A stretch of DNA of 64,000 nt from an uncultured Thalassolituus sp. (GTDB taxonomy: Bacteria; Pseudomonadota; Gammaproteobacteria; Pseudomonadales; Oceanobacteraceae): the NCBI GenBank assembly GCA_913061435.1, contig CAJXUK010000003.1, forward strand, positions 58,279-122,278, written 5' to 3'. Below, piece by piece: positions 17,963 through 27,196 of this stretch. A model generated the notes under the pieces. The model saw only the letters and a list, made by a program, of their open reading frames with translations, did not search any database and was not told the origin of the DNA. Both the position numbers and the translations under genes were made by a program. The stretch's first letter is position 1; every line of letters begins with the position of its first letter.

Positions 17963-18808
17963 CTATTTTTGTTTAGCACTACGAGACAATACCGACAAAT
18001 TAAACTTTTTGCTCAATATTTTATCCAGTGTTGCTGTGGGTAACCAACGTTGAAGAAAGGGTAATACAAAACTACCGTTACCAATTCTTATTACCGCTTT
18101 AGGATTTTTGTTGAGCTGTTCCACTAATATGTTAGAAAATTCTGCTGCCGACGTTGGGTTATCTTGAGACGCTGTCGCCCGTGCTTTAATCGCCTCTTTT
18201 AAGGGGGCATAGAGAGAATGATCGCTGATGCGCTTTAATACTCCGGTTAATGAATTGTCGCCGAACTTTGATTCAATGGCTCCTGGTTGCACAGTAATAA
18301 CCTTGATTCCTAAAGGCGCAAGTTCCATTCGCTGTGCATCTGATAGTGAATGCAGTGCTGCTTTGGTTGCGCAGTAAGCACCAGAAAAGGGTGTGGTGGT
18401 AATGCCCGATACCGAACCAATATTAACGACTTGTGCATTGGCTGATTTCATTAGCAGCTCTAAACAAGCCTTGGTCACTTCCATGGGAGCAAAAACGTTG
18501 GTTTCAAATTGCGCCCGTAAATCTTCAATCGGCATATCCAGCAAAGGCCCCATAGCGGCATAGCCAGCATTATTGACCAAAATATTCAACTTTGTGCAAT
18601 CTTGTTTAATGGCTGCTACGGCATTATGAATACTGCTGGCATTGTTCACATCCAGAGACAAGCGCGTTAAGTTGGGATGATCACTCAGGTCATCTAAGCT
18701 GGCTAGATTGCGGGCGCTGGCATATACCTTAAACCCTTGCGTTAAAAATGTATTACACAATGCACGGCCAATGCCCGATGAGCAGCCAGTAATTAAAACA
18801 GTATTCAT
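17963..18808 (-). CDS. Short-chain dehydrogenase/reductase
   Basis: 281 residues. The NAD(P)-binding loop is TGCSSGIG (8-15), the NNAG motif is at 79-82, catalytic Ser is around 132-134, and YxxxK is Tyr145/Lys149 (YCATK). It belongs to the classical SDR group acting on alcohols, ketones or lipids; Arg33 after the second strand favours NADP. Its start overlaps the amidase stop by 4 bp (ATGA), so the two form a coupled pair. The substrate is unknown. Confidence 0.85.
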   Translation of the reverse strand: MNTVLITGCSSGIGRALCNTFLTQGFKVYASARNLASLDDLSDHPNLTRLSLDVNNASSIHNAVAAIKQDCTKLNILVNNAGYAAMGPLLDMPIEDLRAQFETNVFAPMEVTKACLELLMKSANAQVVNIGSVSGITTTPFSGAYCATKAALHSLSDAQRMELAPLGIKVITVQPGAIESKFGDNSLTGVLKRISDHSLYAPLKEAIKARATASQDNPTSAAEFSNILVEQLNKNPKAVIRIGNGSFVLPFLQRWLPTATLDKILSKKFNLSVLSRSAKQK

Positions 18809-20307
18809 GAAGATGCCTGTATTTTTGCGTTAACAGCGGTGTTATTGAACCAAGGTTGCGCTTGTTCTAGTTGATGGGCTAACTGTAACAATGTTTTCTC
18901 GTCTCCCAAAGGGGCAATAAATTGTGAGCCCAGTGGTAAACCAGAGTCAGTCCAATAAAGAGGAACTGACATAGCCGGTTGCCCTGTTAAATTAGCCAGT
19001 TGAGTAAAGGGCAGTTTTTCTAGGTTGTTAAGTGCAACTTTACGGCTCATACCGGTTTTTAATAACAGTTTTTGCAAACCAAAAGCGTTGACCAATTTTG
19101 TGCCAATTTTATCCAAAAAGTTCAAATCTAATGCGCCAATTTCTAGCGGTTCACTGCCCAACGTGGGGGTGAGTAATACATCGTATTCTTGATGTAATGC
19201 GTTCATGCTTTGACTAAAGTCATTCCAGCGGCGCTTGGCGGTGACAAAGGTTTCTGCAGATATCTTTTTACCAATGTAACCCAGCAGTTTTGTTTCGTCT
19301 TCAACATCTAAATTACTGAAGTTGGTGTTCAGCAGTTTGGCAGCAAACTCCAGATCAGCGGCAACGTGGCCATAATACATAGTGAGGTAGCTATCGATTA
19401 AATGATCTGCATTAATATAAGGATGGACCTGCTCAACCTTATGGCCTAAGGATTCTAATAAAGCTACGCTGTGCTGTACCGATTTTATCGCCTCGTCGGT
19501 GACTGGGCGATCTACAAACGATTGCACGGTGTAGGCAATTTTTAAAGGTCTTACTGGAGTGTTTAAACAGGCCAGAAATCCATTTTGTTTATTCACTGGA
19601 TAGGGTGTACTGCCATCGGGGCCCGAAACTACATCCAGCATAGCGGCACTGTCACGAACAGAGCGAGTGATCACATGTTCAGAGGAGGCACCATCCCATA
19701 TTTCAGCGTAATAAGGGCCAGTTGGGTTGCGCCCGCGCGACGGTTTTAAGCCAAATAAACCACAACAAGCCGCAGGAATTCGTATCGAACCCCCACCATC
19801 TCCACCAGAAGCCATAGGTACAATACCCGCAGCAATAGCCGCCGCTGAACCTCCACTGGAGCCACCCGGAGTGTGTTTCAAGTTCCATGGATTACGAGTT
19901 GGGCCAAACGCTTTAGGTTCGGTGATACCCATTAAGCCAAATTCTGGGGTATTGGTTTTACCAAAGATAACTAAACCAGAAGATTTAAATCGGGCGACTA
20001 ACTCACTGTCGCTAGGCGAGATGTTGCCTTTAAACGCCGCGCTGCCGTTCGACAGGGGCGTGCCTTCGAGCGAACCGAGTAAATCTTTCAATAAAAAGGG
20101 TACCCCAGAAAAAGGGCCATCGGGCAAGCCTTGTTGTATTTGCTGGTGGGCAAAGTCGTAAAGCTTGGTAATGATTGCATTAATAGCAGGGTTTTCTTGC
20201 TCGGCTTGAGCAATTGCAGTTTCTAATAATTCGGTTGCCGTTAGGTCTTTGTTTTTGACCAGCTGAGCTAACCCTAATGCATCGTAATTAGCGTAATCTT
20301 TGAGCAT
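18805..20307 (-). CDS. Amidase-signature family hydrolase
   Basis: 500 residues with the complete Ser-cisSer-Lys triad: Lys74 (GVPFLLKDLLG), cis-Ser150 (GGSSGGSAAA) and Ser174 (GGDGGGSIRIPAA). The spacing is the same as in characterised members. It hydrolyses an amide bond in the cytoplasm. Relatives include fatty-acid and aryl amidases and 6-aminohexanoate-type enzymes, and the pairing with an SDR does not settle the substrate. It is not GatA: gatB and gatC are not nearby. Confidence 0.88.
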   Translation of the reverse strand: MLKDYANYDALGLAQLVKNKDLTATELLETAIAQAEQENPAINAIITKLYDFAHQQIQQGLPDGPFSGVPFLLKDLLGSLEGTPLSNGSAAFKGNISPSDSELVARFKSSGLVIFGKTNTPEFGLMGITEPKAFGPTRNPWNLKHTPGGSSGGSAAAIAAGIVPMASGGDGGGSIRIPAACCGLFGLKPSRGRNPTGPYYAEIWDGASSEHVITRSVRDSAAMLDVVSGPDGSTPYPVNKQNGFLACLNTPVRPLKIAYTVQSFVDRPVTDEAIKSVQHSVALLESLGHKVEQVHPYINADHLIDSYLTMYYGHVAADLEFAAKLLNTNFSNLDVEDETKLLGYIGKKISAETFVTAKRRWNDFSQSMNALHQEYDVLLTPTLGSEPLEIGALDLNFLDKIGTKLVNAFGLQKLLLKTGMSRKVALNNLEKLPFTQLANLTGQPAMSVPLYWTDSGLPLGSQFIAPLGDEKTLLQLAHQLEQAQPWFNNTAVNAKIQASS

Positions 20308-20367
20308 GTAGACCCCGGAAATAAAGTTTTATTGACTCTATCATAGGGTCCTTTTAAGCAGAAGAAG

Positions 20368-21258
20368 TTACAGCTGGGTAAATTGCTCACCGTCAATATT
20401 GATTGCTACAAAACCCACGTTTTGCTGTGTTAACCAAGAATACCCAGGCTTTTCGATCAACATGCACAAGGTAGCGAGGCTACCAGCCACCAAGCATTGG
20501 GGCGCTAAAACAGTAACCGATGCCCAGTAATTAATCGGCCAACCACTGTTGGCTTTTAATAGATGACAATAACGACGATGATTAATAATCGTAAATCGTT
20601 CGTAATTGCCGCTGGTTGCCATCGCACCGCCGTGTAAGGTAACGGTTTGAATAGCCTGCTCAGGTTGTTGTGGATTTCGAATCCCAATTTGCCAACCCGA
20701 TTGATCACACTTGTCACCAATAATGCGAATATCACCGCCTAAGTCGATAAGACCGTGTTTAATGCCTAATGATTGAAATACCTCAGCCGCTTTGTCGGCT
20801 GCGTATTCTTTACCAAAACCACCAAAATCAATTTCCATGTGGCGTTTAGGCAAAAAAATCTGGCCTTGATCCCACTCAACCGACGGCCAATCAATAAGCG
20901 GCAAGCACTTATTAATAGCCTCTTGGCTAGGCAATGTTTGAGACTTAAAGTCCCATACTTGGCGAAGGATGCCAGAGGTAATATCAAATTCGCCTTGGCT
21001 TTGCTGGTAGCACATGTTTGCGTAATTCAGTAAACCGGCAGTTTCTAAATCGATGCTGGTCGCTTGTATGCCTGCATTTTTATTAATGGTTTGCAGTAGG
21101 CTTTGTTCACGATAGCGGCTGTATTTATGCTCAATGCGTTGTACTTCTGCTTGTGCTTTTAAACAGGCTTGGCGAACAATGTGATCATCTCCTTGCACTA
21201 AAAATTGGCAAGGCGAAGCCATGGCGGTAAAGTTGTGTTGGTAAACATTCATGACCAT
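20368..21258 (-). CDS. apbE: FAD:protein FMN transferase ApbE
   Basis: 296 residues. FTAMASPCQFLV, the YRxxSLLQTINKNAG segment, QGEFDITSGILRQVWDF, DFGGFGKEYAADKAAE, LIDLGGDIRIIG and GGAMATSGNYERF are the family blocks. ApbE uses FAD to attach FMN through a phosphoester to Ser/Thr of exported proteins. No cleavable signal peptide is obvious. It is the last gene of a six-gene operon and lies 6 bp after the DUF3570 gene, so the substrate may be encoded in the same operon. The start could be 21258 or 21252; neither has a clear ribosome binding site. Confidence 0.9.
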   Translation of the reverse strand: MVMNVYQHNFTAMASPCQFLVQGDDHIVRQACLKAQAEVQRIEHKYSRYREQSLLQTINKNAGIQATSIDLETAGLLNYANMCYQQSQGEFDITSGILRQVWDFKSQTLPSQEAINKCLPLIDWPSVEWDQGQIFLPKRHMEIDFGGFGKEYAADKAAEVFQSLGIKHGLIDLGGDIRIIGDKCDQSGWQIGIRNPQQPEQAIQTVTLHGGAMATSGNYERFTIINHRRYCHLLKANSGWPINYWASVTVLAPQCLVAGSLATLCMLIEKPGYSWLTQQNVGFVAINIDGEQFTQL

Positions 21259-21264
21259 AATTTA

Positions 21265-22431
21265 CTAGAATTTATAATCTATGCCAGCAGTGATGCTAGT
21301 GAAGTTCACCAAGCCCGGTGTTTCATCGCTATCGCGCTCAAACAAAGCGAGTTGCTCGCGGCTAAGATATTGCTGCCAGTTAAGGTGCAACGCCCATTGT
21401 TTAAATGCTAACTTATTGTTTAAACCGACGGTTATCGCGCCATAACTGGATAAACGATAGTCACTGCTGTTAAAACGATCTGGATCAGGAGTGCGTTGCA
21501 AAGAATAAAAATTAGCGCGAGTCTGGGTGTAATAGCGAGCACGCGGGGTGGTGATAAATTGAAACTGCCCGAAAGTAACTGACTGAGCCCACTCAAAATC
21601 TAACGTGTGCGATGAAATTCCCCAATCATCAAAATAATATCGGTAGCTAGAATGCATTGCGGCACCCTCGCCGACATCCATAAATTGTTTGTGATTGGCC
21701 GAAAGAGTCACCTGGTCCCGTTGGCTTGGTCTGCTATCTTCAAACTTATAAGGGTCTGACAAATATCCAGTTAATTGAGTAAAGCCAACTCCTATTTGTA
21801 AACTGCTGTATTTATCCAGGATTTGGTTAATGCCTTCATAAATTGAAAAGCTACGTTTGTGAGCACCGTCGGCTTTTTGTCGAGCAGCAGAAAGATTAGC
21901 ATCAGTAGGGGACAGCTCGTCATAGCTCACCGACAGGGCACCGATTAATGTAGTGTGCTTATCAAACAGTTCTAATGTGCCATCAACACCCAAGGCCAAA
22001 GATTGATAATCATTTTCACTAGAAATAGCCAGTAAGCCGCCTGCAGTGCCTTGGTCAAAGTATTTTTTAGGTGCTACTTTTGCATCGATTCTTTGCTCCT
22101 CAATACTGGCACCACTCATAATTAAAGCACTTTTACCTTCTGCATCTTTATAAGTTTGTGTGGGAGAAGCCCCACTCATGGTTTCAAACTGCAATTCACT
22201 GCTAACATACCAAGAGTCACCGACTGGGGTTTGGTAGCCGATTTGCTGAATATCTATTTGGTAGCGTTTAACATCAGGAGTGAACGTACGTGCTCGGGGA
22301 GCATCGGCTTCTTGATATTGGGTGTATCGATAGCTCAGTGTTTCTGCGGTAGGGGCTGCTTCTGCTTGAACCTGGGAGGGAATGGCCATCGCAGCAGCAC
22401 TTAATGCAGTTAATGCGGTCATCTTTTTCAT
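21265..22431 (-). CDS. DUF3570 outer-membrane beta-barrel protein
   Basis: 388 residues. Signal peptide at 1-23 (ending SQVQA). The rest alternates polar and aromatic residues in short strands and ends GIDYKF, as barrels do. It belongs to the DUF3570 family, which I recall as usually co-occurring with DUF4266 and ApbE. It carries two SGAS motifs, ETMSGASP (83-90) and MSGASI (105-110), that resemble the Ser/Thr-Gly-Ala-Ser/Thr core of known ApbE sites. A good AAAAGGA site precedes the ATG. Function unknown. Confidence 0.8.
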   Translation of the reverse strand: MKKMTALTALSAAAMAIPSQVQAEAAPTAETLSYRYTQYQEADAPRARTFTPDVKRYQIDIQQIGYQTPVGDSWYVSSELQFETMSGASPTQTYKDAEGKSALIMSGASIEEQRIDAKVAPKKYFDQGTAGGLLAISSENDYQSLALGVDGTLELFDKHTTLIGALSVSYDELSPTDANLSAARQKADGAHKRSFSIYEGINQILDKYSSLQIGVGFTQLTGYLSDPYKFEDSRPSQRDQVTLSANHKQFMDVGEGAAMHSSYRYYFDDWGISSHTLDFEWAQSVTFGQFQFITTPRARYYTQTRANFYSLQRTPDPDRFNSSDYRLSSYGAITVGLNNKLAFKQWALHLNWQQYLSREQLALFERDSDETPGLVNFTSITAGIDYKF

Positions 22432-22443
22432 TAAAAAATCCTT

Positions 22444-22656
22444 TTAATTACAACCGCAACCGCCACCAGCAGCTTGCCCACCGCCGGATGAGCCTTCTTT
22501 ACTAAAATAAATATGATTATCTAGCGATACGCCAAGAGCATCTTTTGCAGTCATCACGTCTTTTGACAAATAGCCTCTTTGCCAAGGCTTTACACTGCTA
22601 CACCCCGAGTTGATAAGGCTAGTACAGCACAACAAAAGAACCAGCAACGCTTTCAT
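22444..22656 (-). CDS. DUF4266 small lipoprotein
   Basis: 70 residues. The signal peptide ends in a lipobox with Cys19 (LINSGC). The DUF4266 signature SVKPWQRGYLSKDVM follows directly, and the chain ends in a glycine-rich tail with a close cysteine pair (Cys67, Cys69 in GGGCGCN). It should be membrane-anchored in the periplasm. It begins one base after the stop of the TlpA-type gene and 12 bp before the DUF3570 gene. The cysteine tail is a possible substrate for the neighbouring thioredoxin; that is inference. Confidence 0.8.
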   Translation of the reverse strand: MKALLVLLLCCTSLINSGCSSVKPWQRGYLSKDVMTAKDALGVSLDNHIYFSKEGSSGGGQAAGGGCGCN

Positions 22657-22657
22657 A

Positions 22658-23221
22658 TTACATACCCTTATCGAGTAAGGTGACTATTTCTTGCTCTAAC
22701 CGTTTGGCATCCGATTTTTTAAAACCTTCGTGCACTTTGTGAATGTTCCCTTGGCGATCAATAAGATAACCGGTGGGCATTCCTCTCACGCCATAAAGAT
22801 TGGGAGTGACGCTGTTTTCATCACGGATAGCAGGGTAGCTAACTGGATACTGCTTGAGAAAATCAAGAGCCTCGTCTATATTTTCATCCAAGTTAATCGC
22901 CATGACCTCGAATCCTTTAGCGAAATACTTTTCTCGTAACTCACTTAAAACCGGTAAAGATAAACGGCAGGGGCCACACCAAGATGCCCAAAAATCAACA
23001 TAAACCACAATGCCGCGGTAATTATTTAATTCCAGTTCACCACTGGATTCTAGTTTGGGTAACTTAAAATTAGGCGCTTCATCATCGAGTTCAAGGGCAA
23101 GTGTTGATTGCGAATGACTAACAAAAAATAAAGTGAATACCAGCATTATTAAGGTCGACTGAACAGTGCGGTTTGCCCTAATAAAAACGTTTAATAGAAG
23201 CGATTCTTGAGCACACATCAT
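22658..23221 (-). CDS. TlpA-family thioredoxin-like protein, exported
   Basis: 187 residues. A long N-terminal signal or anchor (about 20-42) is followed by an AhpC/TSA-Redoxin-like thioredoxin fold (LELDDEAPNFKLPKL). The active site is Cys-Gly-Pro-Cys in DFWASWCGPCRLSLP, and the cis-proline loop is GVRGMPTGYLIDRQG. Such proteins are periplasmic thiol reductases for cytochrome maturation or for specific clients. Its position in the operon suggests it keeps cysteines of the DUF4266 or heme proteins reduced. An AGGAA site lies 9 bp before the ATG. Confidence 0.85.
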   Translation of the reverse strand: MMCAQESLLLNVFIRANRTVQSTLIMLVFTLFFVSHSQSTLALELDDEAPNFKLPKLESSGELELNNYRGIVVYVDFWASWCGPCRLSLPVLSELREKYFAKGFEVMAINLDENIDEALDFLKQYPVSYPAIRDENSVTPNLYGVRGMPTGYLIDRQGNIHKVHEGFKKSDAKRLEQEIVTLLDKGM

Positions 23222-23233
23222 GGTTATGTATTC

Positions 23234-24589
23234 CTAGGAAAAAATTGAAAAATCATCAACAGTTAAAGGGTATTGGCGAGCAAATTCATGATCATCAATA
23301 CCTAATTCTTTTCGTAACGCCAAATTAACATGAGCAGGAGTCAGTAACTCACCGTTGCTATCGGGCATGCCCGTGGTGCGATTAAGGGGCTGCGACATGA
23401 ATTTATCGGTGGATGCGCCAAATACTTGTCCGCCTTTGCCACTACCTGTTGGGTGCATCACCATCACACTGGTCACTGGCCAATGATCTTTGCCATTGCC
23501 TGAATTGTAATAGGGTGTGCGGCCAAAGTCAGAACCAATAACGACGGTGGTTCGCTCGGCTATGCCAGCAATAGTCAGAGCCTCTTGTAGATAGGCTACG
23601 CCTTCTAACAAGTCCCCTAAGTTTTGATAGTGCGCATTATCATGATTACCATGAGTATCAAATCCACCGGTACTTAAATTAGCGCTGGCAGCAATGCCCG
23701 ATTTAAACGCGGCAGCTATTAAAGACGCTTGTCGTTTAAAGCCTTGTTCACGATTGTTCATGTGCGCATTGGTGGGTAATACGTCTTCAATTATTTCTTT
23801 TTCATCACTCAATTGCGCTAAGTTATTGTCTTCTTGGCGCACGGTGAATAGCTGGTTAAGTTGTTGTCTTCTTAGAGGTAAGGATTCATTCGCTTTTTGG
23901 CGAGCAATACGTTCTGCTTGCGCTTGTTTAACACGAGCATAAATATCCGTGCTGCTGTCTTCACTTTTATAGTGGTAATTATCACTGTTGGGATTGGCTA
24001 AACGGTCGATAAATCCGGCACTGCTAGCGCGGGCTCGTGATACCAGTGAAGCGGTAAAATCATAACCGCCGTTACTGATATAGGCCATGGGTAAACTTGG
24101 ATTTTTACTGGCAGCAAACAGAGCCGCTAAGCTTGGGTAGCCAGTTTCTAGATTACCACTCCAAGTGGCGCGATTGCCTGTGTTGTGATTATTCGTACCA
24201 TTGTCTATGCCGTTAATAACGGTGAGCTTATCGTGAAACGTAGTGAAAAAGTGTTGAAATTGTTGATCAACTCTTGCGGTCACTTCATCGCTGTTATTCA
24301 ATCTGGGAGTATCACTCCAAGTCATGCCGGATACTGGGTTGCGTTTGGTTGTTGTATTAATGGCAACCGAGTTGATCGAGCCCCCATTGCGCGCACTGGG
24401 CCGCTCGGATAAGTACTGGCCCAAGTTACCTTTTGGATCGCACAGCGATGTAGGGTCCCAGCCACCCCCAGCATTAACAATTACCAAAAATTGGTCGGGC
24501 GCATTGGCATGAGCTTTATTGATGGATAAAGGCAAGCTGGCGGTCATGCCTGTAGCTGCCAGTAATTGCATAAAATCACGACGTTTCAT
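23234..24589 (-). CDS. DUF1501 protein, Tat-exported
   Basis: 451 residues. It starts with a twin-arginine signal (MKRRDFMQLLAATGMTASLP). The DUF1501 body has NAGGGWDPTSLCDP, the GGFDTHGNHD motif and VVIGSDFGRTPYYNSGNGKD, which fit the alkaline-phosphatase/sulfatase-like superfamily. Tat export means it folds in the cytoplasm. DUF1501 genes usually follow a gene for a cytochrome-like partner, as here. The ATG at 24589 has AGGGGA before it; the longer frame lacks a ribosome binding site. The substrate is unknown. Confidence 0.85.
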   Translation of the reverse strand: MKRRDFMQLLAATGMTASLPLSINKAHANAPDQFLVIVNAGGGWDPTSLCDPKGNLGQYLSERPSARNGGSINSVAINTTTKRNPVSGMTWSDTPRLNNSDEVTARVDQQFQHFFTTFHDKLTVINGIDNGTNNHNTGNRATWSGNLETGYPSLAALFAASKNPSLPMAYISNGGYDFTASLVSRARASSAGFIDRLANPNSDNYHYKSEDSSTDIYARVKQAQAERIARQKANESLPLRRQQLNQLFTVRQEDNNLAQLSDEKEIIEDVLPTNAHMNNREQGFKRQASLIAAAFKSGIAASANLSTGGFDTHGNHDNAHYQNLGDLLEGVAYLQEALTIAGIAERTTVVIGSDFGRTPYYNSGNGKDHWPVTSVMVMHPTGSGKGGQVFGASTDKFMSQPLNRTTGMPDSNGELLTPAHVNLALRKELGIDDHEFARQYPLTVDDFSIFS

Positions 24590-24599
24590 GGCATTCCCC

Positions 24600-26942
24600 T
24601 TATTCATAAAGATAGCGATAGTCAGATAATAAATAGGTGATGACCGCCATCCAAGCCCGAATGACGTAGTTTTCATCCTGTTCTATGCGCTGTTCATTGG
24701 CTAACGCTTGGTCGTTGTTTTCTCTATCCCAGCGTGCTCTACAGGTATAACTTAAATAAGTTGAAGGACGTGGCGAGTAGTTGTTTCGGTTATCGAGCAT
24801 GGTTTGGCCCGCTTGCCAGGTATCTAAAAATAACGCGTAGGTTGCATTAATCTCGGGATGATTAATGGCTAAATCTTCGCTTAAAAACGTTTTGTGTAAG
24901 TATTGAATGTTTTGCTTAATCGCAGCGACATTTGACGCCGATTCAATGCCGTCGTTATCAAAGGGCTCTGTATCCACACCGACGTATTTAAATAATCGAC
25001 GCTCATTGATTTGACTACTTCTAACCTTGGTAAAGTCAAAGGCGGTTCCTCGACACGCCATTTCAACGGCCATGCGTTCTTGCATAGCGACCATAAGCCC
25101 ACTGGGATTATGAATACGATCAATAACAGAATCGGAGTCAATTCCACCAAACATAATGCGGTTATCTCTGTCGTTAGCGCGTAGCTCATACCAGTCAAAA
25201 CCCATGGTGGCGGTTAATTTTCTTTGTAGCATTTCTGGGCTTAGTAGCCGTGACGCTCCAATGTGGTCGGCAGCAATTTGTTTGCTGTTATCAATAGCTG
25301 CTGCTCGGTAATAAGGGCTTAGTAGTAGCCCAGTAATAGCGGTTTTAATATTCCAGTTGTCGGCCACCATACCTTGGCCAATATTCAGTAAAATACTTTT
25401 TTGGGCATTAAATGCCGTAATGGTATCTGGATCGGCATTATTACCCGGTGCTGGTAGTAAGTCCTGACCAATAATGCCTTTGTATAAATGACGTGTCATG
25501 GCGGTAATAAAACGAGGATCTTGCGCCATTTCGCGGCCCAACCATTGTAATAACGCATCAAAATCACTGTCACTGCCAGATTTGTTGGGTTCTTTGCCCG
25601 ATAATCCAGCCGCTTCTATATTGGCTGGCCAGATATTATTAGGTCTGTAGCGACCGCGTTCGTCCCAATGCTGAAAAGTAGAAGCGACAGGATCCATTAC
25701 CTGATGGCAGGTATAGCAAGCAGGGTTTTGCAAAGTGGGGAAGGTGCTGGTGGTATCAATCGAATCCGCCGGGCGGTTACCTTCAATCGCTAAGATGTCG
25801 GTATCTAAAAACATACGATAAATCATGTAAGAACGATGACGGTTTAAGTTGGTGTTGGTGGTCGGAAAGCGATTTAAAAACATGGCAGAGGTTAATATGC
25901 CAGCGTGCGGGATGCCTTCTAACTTTGCCGGTTTGAAATCATTTGGGTCGTAACGCAAGGTGGCTTGAGAATAGCTTGAGGAGTATGCCTTACAAGGTGC
26001 AGCATCATCGCTTAGTTGTTCAAAGTTGGCTGACGGATTCAATAACTGAGCGTTATATACTTTTTGGCTGTACCAGTTAACCATGGTGTAGTCGGCTGTA
26101 ATCAGTTCGGTAATAGGGCGATTATTGCGAACAATGTAGTTGATTAGCTCAAGTCCTTCGCGAGCGACCGCATCGTTAGCAAACACATTGGCACATCCGC
26201 GATTATCGTCGTTTATTTCATCTTGTAATTGTTGAGCTTCTTCTTCACCTTCAACATTTGGGTAAGCAGCGTCGTACCAATTTCTGTTCGGATAATCATC
26301 GCGATCTAATAAATTTAATGCGCCATTAAATTGATTTACTCTTAGGTATTTGTCGGTTAAAAATACATCATTAAATATTTCAGTTAAGCGGTTATAAAAC
26401 TCATCTTCATCCATAACTCGCTTCATGACTTGGGAGAATCCAAGCTCGCCGCCAGTAGTTACCTCATTGATTTCTGCATCCGTAGGTAAGCGCCCCGCTA
26501 ATTGAACTGTGGCGTTTCTGAGGGTACTGGTTAAGGGTACTGCAGATACACCTTCCAAACTGGTCGTTGCTTGATACAAGGATAAACCATTAAACGCATA
26601 CATGATGTATTCGGCGACATCGCTGGCACATTGGCCTGTACAGTCACTGACTTTGGCATTGCCACCAATGGGCATGGTTAAACTGATTTCGTTGGCAAGA
26701 TTGGTAACACTGGTACAATTTGGGCAAGCAACTAACGCTTTACCAATGGGTGTGCCATTGCCTTCAGTGCCATGACAGCCTGCACATTGTTGAGCGTATT
26801 GACGAGCGCCTTCAGGGTTAAAATTACCAAAATCTAAATTGCTTTGCCCCGATGCACCGCCAACATCACCATTGTAATCTTGTTGGCATCCAGCGCTAGC
26901 GGTTAAAACACACATTATTGCTAAGAGTCGGAATATGTTCAT
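24600..26942 (-). CDS. Diheme cytochrome c lipoprotein with DUF1592/DUF1588-like domains
   Basis: 780 residues. Lipoprotein signal with Cys19 (TASAGC). The first heme site is C53-AGC-H57 in an N-terminal cytochrome c domain. A long helical middle follows. The second CxxCH is near residue 408 in CYTCHQVMDPVASTFQHWDE, which resembles DUF1588 of planctomycete-type cytochrome proteins, as does GRYRPNN. It is a membrane-anchored periplasmic electron carrier or enzyme and the first gene of the six-gene operon, 10 bp before the DUF1501 gene. Start set at 26942 by the lipoprotein signal. Confidence 0.75.
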   Translation of the reverse strand: MNIFRLLAIMCVLTASAGCQQDYNGDVGGASGQSNLDFGNFNPEGARQYAQQCAGCHGTEGNGTPIGKALVACPNCTSVTNLANEISLTMPIGGNAKVSDCTGQCASDVAEYIMYAFNGLSLYQATTSLEGVSAVPLTSTLRNATVQLAGRLPTDAEINEVTTGGELGFSQVMKRVMDEDEFYNRLTEIFNDVFLTDKYLRVNQFNGALNLLDRDDYPNRNWYDAAYPNVEGEEEAQQLQDEINDDNRGCANVFANDAVAREGLELINYIVRNNRPITELITADYTMVNWYSQKVYNAQLLNPSANFEQLSDDAAPCKAYSSSYSQATLRYDPNDFKPAKLEGIPHAGILTSAMFLNRFPTTNTNLNRHRSYMIYRMFLDTDILAIEGNRPADSIDTTSTFPTLQNPACYTCHQVMDPVASTFQHWDERGRYRPNNIWPANIEAAGLSGKEPNKSGSDSDFDALLQWLGREMAQDPRFITAMTRHLYKGIIGQDLLPAPGNNADPDTITAFNAQKSILLNIGQGMVADNWNIKTAITGLLLSPYYRAAAIDNSKQIAADHIGASRLLSPEMLQRKLTATMGFDWYELRANDRDNRIMFGGIDSDSVIDRIHNPSGLMVAMQERMAVEMACRGTAFDFTKVRSSQINERRLFKYVGVDTEPFDNDGIESASNVAAIKQNIQYLHKTFLSEDLAINHPEINATYALFLDTWQAGQTMLDNRNNYSPRPSTYLSYTCRARWDRENNDQALANEQRIEQDENYVIRAWMAVITYLLSDYRYLYE

Positions 26943-27196
26943 AGGGCAGGTACCTGATGTATTTAGCATTTAAAATTAACCGTAAACGGGTTTAATTGCT
27001 GCTAATTGAGTCACGTTATGACATTTTTTAATTGGGCTGCTTATCGCTAAAATGCGCAGTACGTCATTAAAGGGGTCTAGAAATAGGTTGAAATTAGATT
27101 AAAAGATTTCAAAAGGTGTGAATAAGGTCATAAAAATACAATCAGCAGGAACAGCCGTAAGATTAGGTCTATACTCACTAAGTTGTTAATAAATTA

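Noticed and set aside
19727..20161. 144-residue open frame antisense to the amidase
   Set aside because: It is the reverse-strand reading of well-conserved amidase codons; proline-rich and without a ribosome binding site.
24600..26942. NDGIESASN in the cytochrome protein as a flavinylation site
   Set aside because: Only Asp, Ala and the last Ser fit; the Ser-Gly core is missing, and the DUF3570 motifs are closer.
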